64,000 nt of DNA, taken from UBA1756 sp045130235 (GTDB lineage Bacteria; Bacteroidota; Bacteroidia; Bacteroidales; WCHB1-69). The notes below the pieces were generated by a model. That model was not told the DNA's origin. It saw only the letters and a list, made by a program, of their open reading frames with translations, and did not search any database. A program made the position numbers and the translations under genes. Every line of letters starts with the position of its first letter. Within the stretch, counting starts at the first letter, position 1. Below, in pieces: positions 43,365 through 52,765 of the stretch. The stretch is from the NCBI GenBank assembly GCA_045130235.1, contig JBGUPJ010000021.1:1-64000 (forward strand), read 5' to 3'.

Positions 43365-46349
43365 TCATTTAATTTTTATTTCTTCATCGTAGATATTTTG
43401 GAATGGGTAACCATCCTGTTTCAAACTTTTCAGAGTTTCTATGTCGTTAATGGTTTCGTCACAGTGTTTCATCGTTGAAGCCCACTGCAAGTCCCCAATT
43501 TTTGAGAGAGGTCTGAGTGACATCAAAGAGACAATCATGGCAGGCTCTTTATCGGAGATATCCATCCGCAGTGCGTGATTGCACATCATTGAAATGCTTT
43601 GCTCCATATTGTCAATACCAGGCTCTTTCACGGTGGAAAAACAGAATCTATCAGTCTGGGGTGCAGCTGATTGAGTCAGCATATTACGTTGTGAAGTGAA
43701 GTCAAGCCATTCCTCAAAGCCTTTTGGGCAAATATACTGTGAAAAGATTTTGGGTATGGTTAAGGTATTGTCTTCCAGCTGTTTCAAAGTGAATTTTTGT
43801 AAAGCCTTGGCACATGCTGCAATCTGAGTGTGCTTCATCAGTTCACCGAAAGGATAATCACCATTGTCAAGTATGGCCAATCGGGGGAGAATTTCACTAT
43901 TCCATTTTTCAGCCTCTCTGATTTCTTCAAAATTTGCCACTGTGATTTCCTCACCACCAGTTTGAAGCGCTATTTCAATTAATATTTTTTCCGCCGCTGA
44001 AGCTCCAACGGCAATGGTATTGAGCGGCTGTTTGAGTGCCTGTGCAACACTTACAATATCCTCTATTGTTTCGAAAGGACCGCCATCACTCAATAAAACG
44101 ATATCGTCATAATTATCAGATTTCAGCCACTCAACAGCTTCCTGTATAGCAGGGATATAACAAGTGCCACCGCCACTTGACAGGTTTTCAATATCCGTGT
44201 CGCGGCTTGTAGACACAATCCTATCGTCAAAGGCTATCCATTCTATTTCTCCAAGACTTTCTAAATCTTTCACATATTGTTTTAAACTATCCATCTCTCC
44301 GAACATGCTCCCCGAAACATCCAGCAGTAAAAGCATTGAACGATTTGGCATTCCTTTATGCTTCTGAAAATCAACCTGTTCTTCTTCTCCTCCAGACACA
44401 TTTTCATCTTGATGCATAAGTCTCTGCACAAGCTCTTGGACGGTGCTTCTTTCTCTGTTCACAAGATCGAAAATGCTTACAGGTGAACCATTTTCGACCG
44501 AATTCAACTGTGTCGTAGGAACATTTTCCGTAAGAGGATATTGTCCAAAAGTGCCTGGTTTCAACAAATCTTTGCTCTTTCTTTTCAAATCAATGTCTTG
44601 TGCAGGAATAAGCCTGCGAGAATCGCTTAATGCTTCATCAAGAAGAGGTTGAAACACTTTGTTGAACTTGAATTGTGTATTTGGAGTAGCTAATACGGAT
44701 AGATTCTCTTGCAGCCACACGAGTTTTTTGTCGTGCAACCATTTGATATACTGTCTTATCTCTTTTTGCGTAGTGTCAATACATTGTTGGATTTGCTCAT
44801 TGAGGCGTTCACGTATTTCTTGCAATCGCATTCCCACATATTGGTCTTTCAGTGATTCAATATGTTTTACTTTTGAATTGAATATCATCATGTCTGCCAT
44901 AACAATTAGGGGAATGGTCACTAACGCTACGGGCGACAAGAAAAAAGATAGGGGTATTCCTACAAGAATGCCAAGTAGTGTGGTGCGCAACAATCTTGAT
45001 AGATTATATACAGGCAATTTTTCTAATTGTGTGGTGAGTTCATCCAATACTTGCTTTGAAGTCTTTCCGTTCGCCGAGGCAATTTCGATAGCTTTCTCCA
45101 AGTTATCAGGCAATTTAAAGGCTTGTTCTGTCTTTTCTTTATCCTCAAAAGCATTCTTGATTTTTATTTTAAAGTATTCTAATACTTTAAGACTCTGTTT
45201 TAGACCGATATGTCTGAAACGACTATGGCTTCCAATGTCGCAAAACATCTGAAAAACAAGATTTTGCAAAGAATCGGAGCGTTCTGTCACAAATTTGTGT
45301 TGGCGGTCAAAAAGCATAGTATGATAATTGTCTTCGAAAGTAAGCAATTCTTTTTGAGCCTTATTGATCAAATCACTCTTTAATTTTACAATGTACTTAT
45401 TATAATACTCTTGCCAAACAGTACGAATTTTAAATAAATTAAGAGGATGACAAGTCGGTTTGAGAATGTCAAAGGCTGGAACTTTAGGGCATTCACTAAC
45501 CAAATATTTGGACATTGCTGAAGATGTAAAAGAGTTCGTGTAATCTTGATTATCCTCAACAAAGCGTTTTGCTTCTTCAACATTCAGGAAAGCCTTGTCC
45601 TCACTGGACACCAAATCTTGAAGAATAACCAAGCCTAAGTTGTATGCGTCAATTCCCTTTTGAACATTGGTCTCGTAAAAGACCGCCGAGGTATTAACAT
45701 CAAAATAAGATTGTGTATCAATCATATAATCCCTAAAACATTGTCCATTAGTACGGGCAATGTGGTATGCTGACAAGTTTATTGCATCTATGGCTGCTGC
45801 ACGTCCTTCTGTGGTTACAGGCGCTTGTATGAACAACACTCTGTCGAACGGCCGGGTGTTGATACTCATTCGTTCCAATGTGTTGAGCTCATTGAGAAAC
45901 CCTTTTACACGGTTGTTCATAACATTTTCATCTATGGCTATAGTCTCTGGTCGCAACAAGATGCCAAACATAGCTATACTGTTAATCGAAAACCATGGGT
46001 GAATCAGTAACTGCTGCTTCAAATATGCTGCCCACATGTGAAACCGTTCTATTGTCTTGTCTTGGGTGATGTCACCGATAAAAATCACATTAATCCGATT
46101 GCCTTGATTTGGGTTAAATGATGGTATTAATTTGACCTTCGTATCGGCTTCGTCCATTGTTAGTCTTTTTGAAGCTATTTCATTTAGCCCTTCACGAGTT
46201 AAACTATCATCTGTTCCATCCGTGATATGGAAGAACTTTAATGGGGCAACTATTTGTTGACTATTCTGCACATGGGCATTCCAGAAATTTTCGAAGAAGG
46301 ACTCACACGAGTCCTCCTTCAAAAAATTCACAATCCAAAGGGGGGTCAT
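43365..46349 (-). CDS. Membrane-anchored vWA-domain protein
   Basis: In this 994-residue protein, residues 1-440 form an N-terminal region I do not recognise, then two hydrophobic helices follow at about 455-490 (LLGILVGIPLSFFLSPV and ALVTIPLIVMADMMIF), a coiled stretch, and a vWA domain at about 665-840 with an intact MIDAS: LLLLDVSGSM, SSGGGTCY and VLLSDGGP. vWA domains bind partners through a metal ion. This is one of two vWA proteins flanking the tubulin-like gene, the arrangement described for bacterial tubulin-like/vWA membrane systems. It is 18 bases downstream of that gene. Confidence 0.8.
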   Translation of the reverse strand: MTPLWIVNFLKEDSCESFFENFWNAHVQNSQQIVAPLKFFHITDGTDDSLTREGLNEIASKRLTMDEADTKVKLIPSFNPNQGNRINVIFIGDITQDKTIERFHMWAAYLKQQLLIHPWFSINSIAMFGILLRPETIAIDENVMNNRVKGFLNELNTLERMSINTRPFDRVLFIQAPVTTEGRAAAIDAINLSAYHIARTNGQCFRDYMIDTQSYFDVNTSAVFYETNVQKGIDAYNLGLVILQDLVSSEDKAFLNVEEAKRFVEDNQDYTNSFTSSAMSKYLVSECPKVPAFDILKPTCHPLNLFKIRTVWQEYYNKYIVKLKSDLINKAQKELLTFEDNYHTMLFDRQHKFVTERSDSLQNLVFQMFCDIGSHSRFRHIGLKQSLKVLEYFKIKIKNAFEDKEKTEQAFKLPDNLEKAIEIASANGKTSKQVLDELTTQLEKLPVYNLSRLLRTTLLGILVGIPLSFFLSPVALVTIPLIVMADMMIFNSKVKHIESLKDQYVGMRLQEIRERLNEQIQQCIDTTQKEIRQYIKWLHDKKLVWLQENLSVLATPNTQFKFNKVFQPLLDEALSDSRRLIPAQDIDLKRKSKDLLKPGTFGQYPLTENVPTTQLNSVENGSPVSIFDLVNRERSTVQELVQRLMHQDENVSGGEEEQVDFQKHKGMPNRSMLLLLDVSGSMFGEMDSLKQYVKDLESLGEIEWIAFDDRIVSTSRDTDIENLSSGGGTCYIPAIQEAVEWLKSDNYDDIVLLSDGGPFETIEDIVSVAQALKQPLNTIAVGASAAEKILIEIALQTGGEEITVANFEEIREAEKWNSEILPRLAILDNGDYPFGELMKHTQIAACAKALQKFTLKQLEDNTLTIPKIFSQYICPKGFEEWLDFTSQRNMLTQSAAPQTDRFCFSTVKEPGIDNMEQSISMMCNHALRMDISDKEPAMIVSLMSLRPLSKIGDLQWASTMKHCDETINDIETLKSLKQDGYPFQNIYDEEIKIK

Positions 46350-46367
46350 AATAGAAATTTTTTGCGA

Positions 46368-49300
46368 TTAAAGAGAGTTAATGGTGTCAGTGATAGCTTT
46401 CAAATAAGAGTTTTGAGGGTCGTATTGAGACCATACACGTAAACAAAATGCGAATTTAATACATGGATCATTCGCTCTCATCAGTCTTTGTTTAGCTTCA
46501 GTTTTGATATTATTTAGTGTCCTATGCAACTGCTCATCATTTTCAATAGCAAATCTATTCGACATATAGTCTACCACAGAAAATAACTCTGCTGGAATTG
46601 TGAGCAGTCGATCAACAAATGCATCACATTTCTCAAAATGATCCTTGTCAAATTCAAAAACCTTCGGTGTATTACTATCTACCTCAAGATAACCTGTTTT
46701 GGGATTGATTTGAACTGGACGCATTTGGAGTTTGATATTGCGTTTTTGCAAATCCAAGTCAAAGGATATGAACTGTTCAAACATGGGATCTTTCAACGCT
46801 ACAGAGGTAGAATCTATACCTAATAATTCTCTCATTTCAGGGGTCAAATCACTGTCATCAAACTGAAGTTGAGCAGCGGTAAAACCAAACAACTTGTTGT
46901 ATGACATCTTATCCGTTTCACGAAGAATATTCGATACATGCTGATAGAAAAGACAACGGACCAATGCATCAACACGCTTCTCCGCTATTTGTTCAGAGAT
47001 GCCTTTGCTATTAGAATATCCAGCATCCGTCATTTGTGGTAAATTAAAACCATATTCATTAAATGTCTGGTGAATGTGGCAGCCAAATTCTTTATTGCGT
47101 ACTTTGTGTCTATACGTATCTGAAGTGTAGAAAGTTTTATAATAAGGATAATACTTGTACATGTTGAATTCAAGTCCAACGGGCATCCTCATAACCATAA
47201 AACGGTCACTCATGGATGAATCTTCTACAAAATGCTGTTGTTTTTTATTAGCAGAATCAAAACCAAGCTCTTTTGCCAAATCAATATTGTCACCCACAAA
47301 CATTAATCTTACAGTGGATGGCATCTGTTTGCCTCCTCTAAGCGGGAAGAAAACAGGTACACGATTTACATCCTTGAAACTATTGAACAGATCAGCTGTC
47401 TTTTTAAATGCTTTTGGAAGTAGTGCGGGATTATATATAGCTTCGCTCAACTTTTGATTTATCCATTCTCCTGCAGCTGTGCTGGGGTCGTTAATAAGGC
47501 TCTCTACTGACTTTTTCAAAGGATTGATTATCTTCTGGTCTTTGTTGAGAGGCAAGTTTACTAATTTTTCTTTAATTACTTTAACAAAAACATTCCTATC
47601 AATATCAATCTTTTCCAGAATGTTTTTCAATCCTCTGCTGTCTTTAGAGTTGCGGACTGGAATTTTTATTTTTCCCAATCCCATCTCCATATCTTTCTGT
47701 TCAAGAATGCTTTCCTGGTATAATTGATCAAAGAAATTGTCCTCCGCCCAGTCGTTTTTGTTCATTCCAGTGGCAATATCAGCAAGAGAAGGAAGATATA
47801 CAGTCATCGCATCATTGGAAGTAGCACGGAATTTTTTGGACAAATCATCGTATTCATCTTTGAAATCCATACAGTCGTTATCCAATAACTTCTTAAGATT
47901 CCTGATGCCAGCCGCTCCATTATTATCTCCTTTGCGCAATTTCTCTAAATATCCGCGTGGTGCCTCAGTCAAGTCATTGATAATTTGAGCGGCAATTTTT
48001 AATGAAATAGCATTCGCGACGGCATTCTTGTATTTATCAATACATTGAGCAACAGTTGCCATTTTCCTCCTCCTGAATCCATCTTTGATATATGTATAAC
48101 AAACGGAACTGGCCGAACTGATTTGGGCTGTGGCATTTGGGAGCATCGTTGCGACAATGTGTCTACAAAGAGGTTCCAAATAGAAATCATCTATGGTGTT
48201 CAGCATGTCGTAAGCATGCTGCAAACCGTAATCCAAAATGAATTCATTCAACTTCTTGTCAATTTTCTGAGTGATCTGAGCATACACGTTTTGTTTGATT
48301 TCATCGAAATCATTTCCCGACAGCAGTCTATTCAACTTATTGTCGAGCGACTTTATCACATCTGTAGTTATTGCATCCTGATCGTATTTGGTTGAATTGT
48401 TCACATATTTTTTAACTTGATCCTCCAGCTTGTCTTGAAGATCATTATCCTTTATTGTAGTTGCATTAACATATTTGTAGGTAACATCATTTTCTGTAAT
48501 AGATTCGGGCAAAGTAATCAAATTAGACAAAATAGTCTCGTTGGCAAAATCCATTTGCAATTGGCTAAAATTGTCAAGTTGATTGTTGTCAAGTAGTCCG
48601 TAATTGACGACTTCATACAATGCACGCTTGGTCATATAATCTTTGAGTTCATTGTTGGCCTTTTTGATGGCACGGAAACCATAACCCACCATTTGTGATG
48701 TTATTCCCGGAGTATCTTTGGACTTCTGTAATATCTGGACAAGGAGATTACTTAAATCACTTTGCATGCTATTTTTACCGTTGCCAGTATTCAGATAATA
48801 TATCATCTCCGCAACTGTAGGATAAAGCTGATTCACAGTCATTCTTGAACTGGTGTTGTTTTCCGAGCAAACAGGAATCATAAACTGAAAAAGAGGAAAA
48901 TCAAGTATTGGGTCTCCTTTTTTTGTGGGACGCACAGCAAAAGCTTCAAATGTTTGTTTTTTATTTTCCTCATAATTTGAGCGGAAGAAGTTGATTTCTT
49001 CCATACAGGAATACCCATTCAATTTGTGGTTGGGATTATCATTGTTAAGTTCCACAAAAGCCTGCGGCATATACAACACTAGTTTCACTTTCGGTTCTCC
49101 ACATGCGATTGGATTAGCTATACGATTTATCATATACAGCACGTCAAGTATCATCGAACTTCCTGTGCCACCACATGATGATGCCACGACCCAAATATCC
49201 ACATCCCGACGTCCATCCTCGTTTGGTGTGATTGATGAGAATCTTGATATCTTTCTGTCTAATTCATTCTCAACTGCATTGTAATAATGATAGATGCCAC

Positions 49301-49664
49301 AACGTCCCACATTGCGTTGTGCTGTTGCCCCGTCGGTCAAAGGCTGATTAGGCAAGGTCATGTGTACAGGCTTTTGATCAATAACCCATTCCAAGAACCG
49401 TTTTGAGTTTGCATTGGGATGTTCGGTATGGAGTGCTTCGTTATATATTGCCAACGGAACGGTGGGACCCATGTCAACAAAATCAGAAGCTGGTATGACT
49501 ATCTCGGTTTCATTGAGAGCATTCACGGTATACATGTCAGTGTCTATGTAAGTAAAGGCATAGTCCTCTGCATAATTTGAGTTAGAGTCTTTTTTTAGAC
49601 GTTTTGAAATCTCGGCAACGGTTTTCAAACCACATCCGCCAAGTCCTATAAAATAAGTTTTCAT
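46368..49664 (-). CDS. Tubulin/FtsZ-like protein
   Basis: The 1098-residue protein begins MKTYFIGLGGCGLKTVAEI, the glycine-rich first nucleotide strand, and has the tubulin signature loop VVASSCGGTGSS at residues 159-170 (compare GGGTGSG in FtsZ and tubulin). This marks the bacterial 'tubulin-like' family (Tubulin_2), distinct from division FtsZ and much longer. The rest is mainly helical. Published comparative work links this family with vWA proteins in a proposed membrane-remodelling system. GTP binding is predicted, filament formation is not shown. Confidence 0.85.
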   Translation of the reverse strand: MKTYFIGLGGCGLKTVAEISKRLKKDSNSNYAEDYAFTYIDTDMYTVNALNETEIVIPASDFVDMGPTVPLAIYNEALHTEHPNANSKRFLEWVIDQKPVHMTLPNQPLTDGATAQRNVGRCGIYHYYNAVENELDRKISRFSSITPNEDGRRDVDIWVVASSCGGTGSSMILDVLYMINRIANPIACGEPKVKLVLYMPQAFVELNNDNPNHKLNGYSCMEEINFFRSNYEENKKQTFEAFAVRPTKKGDPILDFPLFQFMIPVCSENNTSSRMTVNQLYPTVAEMIYYLNTGNGKNSMQSDLSNLLVQILQKSKDTPGITSQMVGYGFRAIKKANNELKDYMTKRALYEVVNYGLLDNNQLDNFSQLQMDFANETILSNLITLPESITENDVTYKYVNATTIKDNDLQDKLEDQVKKYVNNSTKYDQDAITTDVIKSLDNKLNRLLSGNDFDEIKQNVYAQITQKIDKKLNEFILDYGLQHAYDMLNTIDDFYLEPLCRHIVATMLPNATAQISSASSVCYTYIKDGFRRRKMATVAQCIDKYKNAVANAISLKIAAQIINDLTEAPRGYLEKLRKGDNNGAAGIRNLKKLLDNDCMDFKDEYDDLSKKFRATSNDAMTVYLPSLADIATGMNKNDWAEDNFFDQLYQESILEQKDMEMGLGKIKIPVRNSKDSRGLKNILEKIDIDRNVFVKVIKEKLVNLPLNKDQKIINPLKKSVESLINDPSTAAGEWINQKLSEAIYNPALLPKAFKKTADLFNSFKDVNRVPVFFPLRGGKQMPSTVRLMFVGDNIDLAKELGFDSANKKQQHFVEDSSMSDRFMVMRMPVGLEFNMYKYYPYYKTFYTSDTYRHKVRNKEFGCHIHQTFNEYGFNLPQMTDAGYSNSKGISEQIAEKRVDALVRCLFYQHVSNILRETDKMSYNKLFGFTAAQLQFDDSDLTPEMRELLGIDSTSVALKDPMFEQFISFDLDLQKRNIKLQMRPVQINPKTGYLEVDSNTPKVFEFDKDHFEKCDAFVDRLLTIPAELFSVVDYMSNRFAIENDEQLHRTLNNIKTEAKQRLMRANDPCIKFAFCLRVWSQYDPQNSYLKAITDTINSL

Positions 49665-49703
49665 ATTGTTAAATTTTTTTATGTTAAATTCTCTTTTCTG
49701 TTT

Positions 49704-51362
49704 CTATGATAATGAAATGATATTGGTGGTGTTACCTTCTGTTATTTCAATCCGCACCATCGGAGTCTTTTTGTACCTGAACAACATTGTGCTATCCCCC
49801 GTATTTAGGGTCTCAATTTGCTCATCAGTGAGCATGTCTACTATTCCTGCATAGTCTCCGGCTTCGAGGGTGACATAATAGCCTGTCTTTTTGAATGGGT
49901 TCAAAATGGGATTATAACGACGTGTCGTAAATTTCAGCAACCATGTGGCACCTTGGATTGCCAAGTTGCCTCCGGCTCCCACGGAATATGGAAACGAATT
50001 CGTTTCGCCAACAGATTGTGTTGTTTTCCCTGCCACCTTACGCTTCACCTCAAAGTATATTGTCTTTCCATTCAGGTTCTGCATGTATTTGAGGATGACA
50101 GACACTATCACAAGCAGTAAGGCAGCAATTATCAGCACCCACAGCCACAATGGGATGATCGCATTCCACACCTTCGCCGCCGGTGTGGTCAACGTGAATT
50201 CTTGATTCAATTTCACAGCATTGGGGGCTCCTGCTCTCTCCTGACATAAACTCTGTAACTTGGAAATTTCCTCTGCATACGGTGAGTTGAAAGACACGGC
50301 CACAATGGCATCAGAAGAATCTATTTTAATGTATGACGGATACCATGTATTCTTTGTTTCATAATGCCCTACTTTAGCATGCCAAAGGTTGTCTTTTCCT
50401 TTGTTTGCCGTCACATCTGTAATCGGAATCAAATATTCACCACCACCTTTCGTCAGCGTCATAGATATACCACTAACAAGTTTGCTTTGTGGAGCTTCGA
50501 TTATGGCATTAAGATTTCTTCCATCCTTTTGCAAACTGATCTTGACACTATCCAAATATTCCTTCCAATCAGCTTTCAGCATCGCATTGATTTTATGAGC
50601 GCGAATATCGTTGATGATATGGCCAAACCATTGTGCTAATATTTCAGCCGAGTTTGCCTGCTGATAGTCCAACGGACCAAATAGATCATCCAATTCGGGC
50701 TTAAAAATTGCTTCGGGATGACTTACCTTATTACAGTTCAGTTCAATACCATATTTGCACATCATGCCTCTGTGCTTCTCCGTAAGCAGTGGCTTTAGGC
50801 TTGCCCAATTTTCTGAAGTTTTATTGAACTTGTTTTTGTGAGACCAATACTCAAAATCGGTTAGTAAATAAACAAATGTCAGGTCACTACTATTGACCAC
50901 ATTCATCGCCTCCAGCACTTTATAGGTCATCGTGAAGCCGTCGGAGCCGTCACTGGGATCGCCTTTGCGGAGAAACTTAAGTTGCGATGAGGTAATAGAA
51001 GAGACAATTGACTGACGCACTTCTGAATCAATGCTGATGCATTTTATTGTATTGACATAGTTCGTGTTGTTTTCATCACACATTGCAATCAAAGTAATCT
51101 GGTCCCCATCTGGCACAGCTTTGACAAAAGTCGCAAGGCTTTGACGCACCACATTCTCGTATTCTTGCATAGAACTGGAAATGTCAATGGCAAAAATATA
51201 ATGTGCGCTACGGCTTTCAAGTCTATTGCCATAGCGTTCCATCAATAACGGATACTCTTTTTGCAGTGCCGTCAAATCATGTCCTTGACCGAAGATACTA
51301 ATCGGTAAGAGAACACAACCTATCAATACCGTTAGCAAGAAAAGTTTGTTGAATTTACACAT
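49704..51362 (-). CDS. Secreted/membrane vWA-domain protein
   Basis: From the ATG at 51362 (a TTG two codons upstream is less likely) the protein has 552 residues. It begins with a signal peptide (KLFLLTVLIGCVLLPISIFG), followed by a vWA domain with FAIDISSSMQ, a GFTMT motif and YLLTDFEYW (MIDAS). One membrane helix lies near 400-425 (LWVLIIAALLLVIVSVIL), then ~125 cytoplasmic residues. The vWA domain would therefore be periplasmic. It pairs with the tubulin-like gene 39 bases downstream. Confidence 0.8.
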   Translation of the reverse strand: MCKFNKLFLLTVLIGCVLLPISIFGQGHDLTALQKEYPLLMERYGNRLESRSAHYIFAIDISSSMQEYENVVRQSLATFVKAVPDGDQITLIAMCDENNTNYVNTIKCISIDSEVRQSIVSSITSSQLKFLRKGDPSDGSDGFTMTYKVLEAMNVVNSSDLTFVYLLTDFEYWSHKNKFNKTSENWASLKPLLTEKHRGMMCKYGIELNCNKVSHPEAIFKPELDDLFGPLDYQQANSAEILAQWFGHIINDIRAHKINAMLKADWKEYLDSVKISLQKDGRNLNAIIEAPQSKLVSGISMTLTKGGGEYLIPITDVTANKGKDNLWHAKVGHYETKNTWYPSYIKIDSSDAIVAVSFNSPYAEEISKLQSLCQERAGAPNAVKLNQEFTLTTPAAKVWNAIIPLWLWVLIIAALLLVIVSVILKYMQNLNGKTIYFEVKRKVAGKTTQSVGETNSFPYSVGAGGNLAIQGATWLLKFTTRRYNPILNPFKKTGYYVTLEAGDYAGIVDMLTDEQIETLNTGDSTMLFRYKKTPMVRIEITEGNTTNIISLS

Positions 51363-51432
51363 ATTCAAATTGTTTTGTTGATTATCTTAGATGGTAAATA
51401 TTGCGTACTTCATTGCATACTTACTATTTCTT

Positions 51433-51711
51433 TTACCCCAGCAACCTCATCGCTTCCCTCGCATCTTTCTTCCAGAATCCTTGAGCTGTTATGGTTTTCC
51501 CTCCGGTGCTTTCAATCACGATGTCGGCAAAAAGCAAACCAGATTCGATATGGGCACTGGCAATGTTGGAACGCAACAATACAGATTTGCAATACCCGAC
51601 CGGTGTGCATTTGAAGAAAGTCACATCGCCCGTGACATCGTCAATCTCCAATCGGTCGGGCATCACCATGTTGTCGTTCCCTGAGAGTCGGCTTGCTACA
51701 AATACGGCCAT
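51433..51711 (-). CDS. Small PH-like domain protein
   Basis: This 92-residue, beta-rich protein ends in one helix: VTFFKCTPVGYCKSVLLR, ADIVIESTGGKTITAQGFWKKDAREAM. The alternation of strands and the closing helix resemble small bacterial PH-like domains that bind lipid headgroups or peptides. The assignment is tentative; I found no specific motif. It lies two bases after the two-TM gene. Confidence 0.5.
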   Translation of the reverse strand: MAVFVASRLSGNDNMVMPDRLEIDDVTGDVTFFKCTPVGYCKSVLLRSNIASAHIESGLLFADIVIESTGGKTITAQGFWKKDAREAMRLLG

Positions 51712-51713
51712 GA

Positions 51714-51986
51714 TTATGGATGTTTTGAAATTTCCACAGAATAATAAATCACCTTTATGAGGTGGATAATGAACAAAATGCCGGCAGTAAGCAAACCGAG
51801 AAAGAAGAAGGACATTGCCTTCAGGACAAAGGCAAGCCCCTCATTCTTCATGAAAGATGTTCCCTCGAAAAGATTGTTCATCCATATTGGACGCACATTT
51901 CCCATAAAAAGGGCAGCCAACCCGAATGTGCAAACCACAATCAGGGATGACTTCCGTTTTTCTTTGAGTTCTTCTAAGTAGGTCAT
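51714..51986 (-). CDS. Small two-TM membrane protein
   Basis: This 90-residue protein has two hydrophobic helices (SLIVVCTFGLAALFMG and MSFFFLGLLTAGILFIIHLI) joined by a short loop with charged ends. No family recognised. It may anchor or tune the tubulin/vWA assembly encoded in the same operon. Confidence 0.6.
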   Translation of the reverse strand: MTYLEELKEKRKSSLIVVCTFGLAALFMGNVRPIWMNNLFEGTSFMKNEGLAFVLKAMSFFFLGLLTAGILFIIHLIKVIYYSVEISKHP

Positions 51987-52006
51987 TTTAAAAACTGCAG
52001 TGAATA

Positions 52007-52243
52007 TTATTCATACGGATAAGACTTGTATTCCCCATTGTGCTCACCACAGATACTCGCCGCATATCTCGGATCTGAACAATACTCCATAATACTAATA
52101 ACGTATTCGTCACCATACCGACCCTCAAAATAAAGTTTGTCAGAATCATGATAATCCTGATACATCTTATCATAAAGGTGTTGTTTCGCTTTCTCATAGT
52201 CATACTCTGTGGGAAAGAAATAGGTGCTTCTTCTTCTTGCCAT
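52007..52243 (-). CDS. Small hypothetical protein at operon start
   Basis: This 78-residue protein starts MARRRSTYFFPTEYDYEK and is rich in Tyr and acidic residues (YGDEYVISIMEYCSDP). No family recognised. A second frame (51988-52278) starts MGRMGYNTAKKLWQEEEAP and shares its first codons with a remnant at 1.3 kb, so the original gene may have begun there and been shifted. I prefer the 78-residue frame because the longer frame becomes Met/Ile/Arg-rich and unprotein-like after about 25 residues. Confidence 0.5.
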   Translation of the reverse strand: MARRRSTYFFPTEYDYEKAKQHLYDKMYQDYHDSDKLYFEGRYGDEYVISIMEYCSDPRYAASICGEHNGEYKSYPYE

Positions 52244-52252
52244 AATTTTTTT

Positions 52253-52282
52253 GCCGTGTTATATCCCATCCGGCCCATCGGT
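52253..52282 (-). repeat. Long-range repeat, copy B
   Basis: Inverted partner of 1285-1315 with 22 identical inner bases. It lies just before the first gene of the big operon; in one frame it encodes MGYNTAKKLW, paralleling MGYNTALKIW in copy A. Confidence 0.6.
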
Positions 52283-52352
52283 CTTGAAGTTGTTTATTAT
52301 AATTTGCTTGTAATCGCAGGGCACAAAAAAGCGTGAGCCTAATCTTGGCCAA

Positions 52353-52459
52353 TCTGTCAGGCTCTGGAAAACCACTGATGTGAAATAAAGATTAAACTCA
52401 CGCTGGCGCGCAAGCATTTATCTTTATTTCACATAAGAATTTTTCCAGAATTCGACAGA
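52353..52459. repeat. 107-bp imperfect palindrome with block-structured arms
   Basis: Each 40-base arm reads TCTGTC, six variable bases, TGGAAAA, six variable bases, then ATGTGAAATAAAGAT. The arms are inverted with respect to each other around a 27-base spacer. Exact block matches with equal-length variable gaps look like spaced protein-binding sites or the ends of a mobile element rather than a simple terminator. A third partial match (ATGTGAAATAAA) starts at 52621. Confidence 0.75.
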
Positions 52460-52717
52460 CTAAAATAAAGCCAATGCTTTGATTGTGTAAATTATAAGAA
52501 CCTTATTTTCAATGCGTTTTATCTAAATTACGAGCATGTTGAGATGATAAAATACAAAAGATAAAGAGAGTCATGATGAGAATGCAAAAATAGTAAAATT
52601 TTGCTTTGTTCCAACAAAGGATGTGAAATAAATGATAGTTTGATGCCCTGCAAATCCCTATTTTGTGGCCTAACTTTAAATCTTTCCTACAAGATGAACT
52701 TTGTAAATCAATTGTTG
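52460..52717. other. Spacer between palindrome and leuS promoter
   Basis: AT-rich, no open frame of note. It contains the partial repeat ATGTGAAATAAA at 52621-52632 and otherwise nothing I can assign. Confidence 0.5.
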
Positions 52718-52725
52718 TATCTTTG
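52718..52725 (+). promoter_or_regulatory. Bacteroidetes -7 promoter box (TATCTTTG) for leuS
   Basis: Exact TAnnTTTG match 40 bases before the leuS ATG. Confidence 0.7.
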
Positions 52726-52765
52726 CACTCTCTTTTTTATGGCAATAAAATTATCATAAGTTATT

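Noticed and set aside
27728..52243. Reading the large operon as CBASS, Thoeris or a prophage tubulin segregation system
   Set aside because: No cyclic-nucleotide synthetase or SLOG/ThsA-type protein was recognised, and there are no phage structural, integrase or terminase genes; the tubulin-like protein is far longer than phage or plasmid TubZ/PhuZ.
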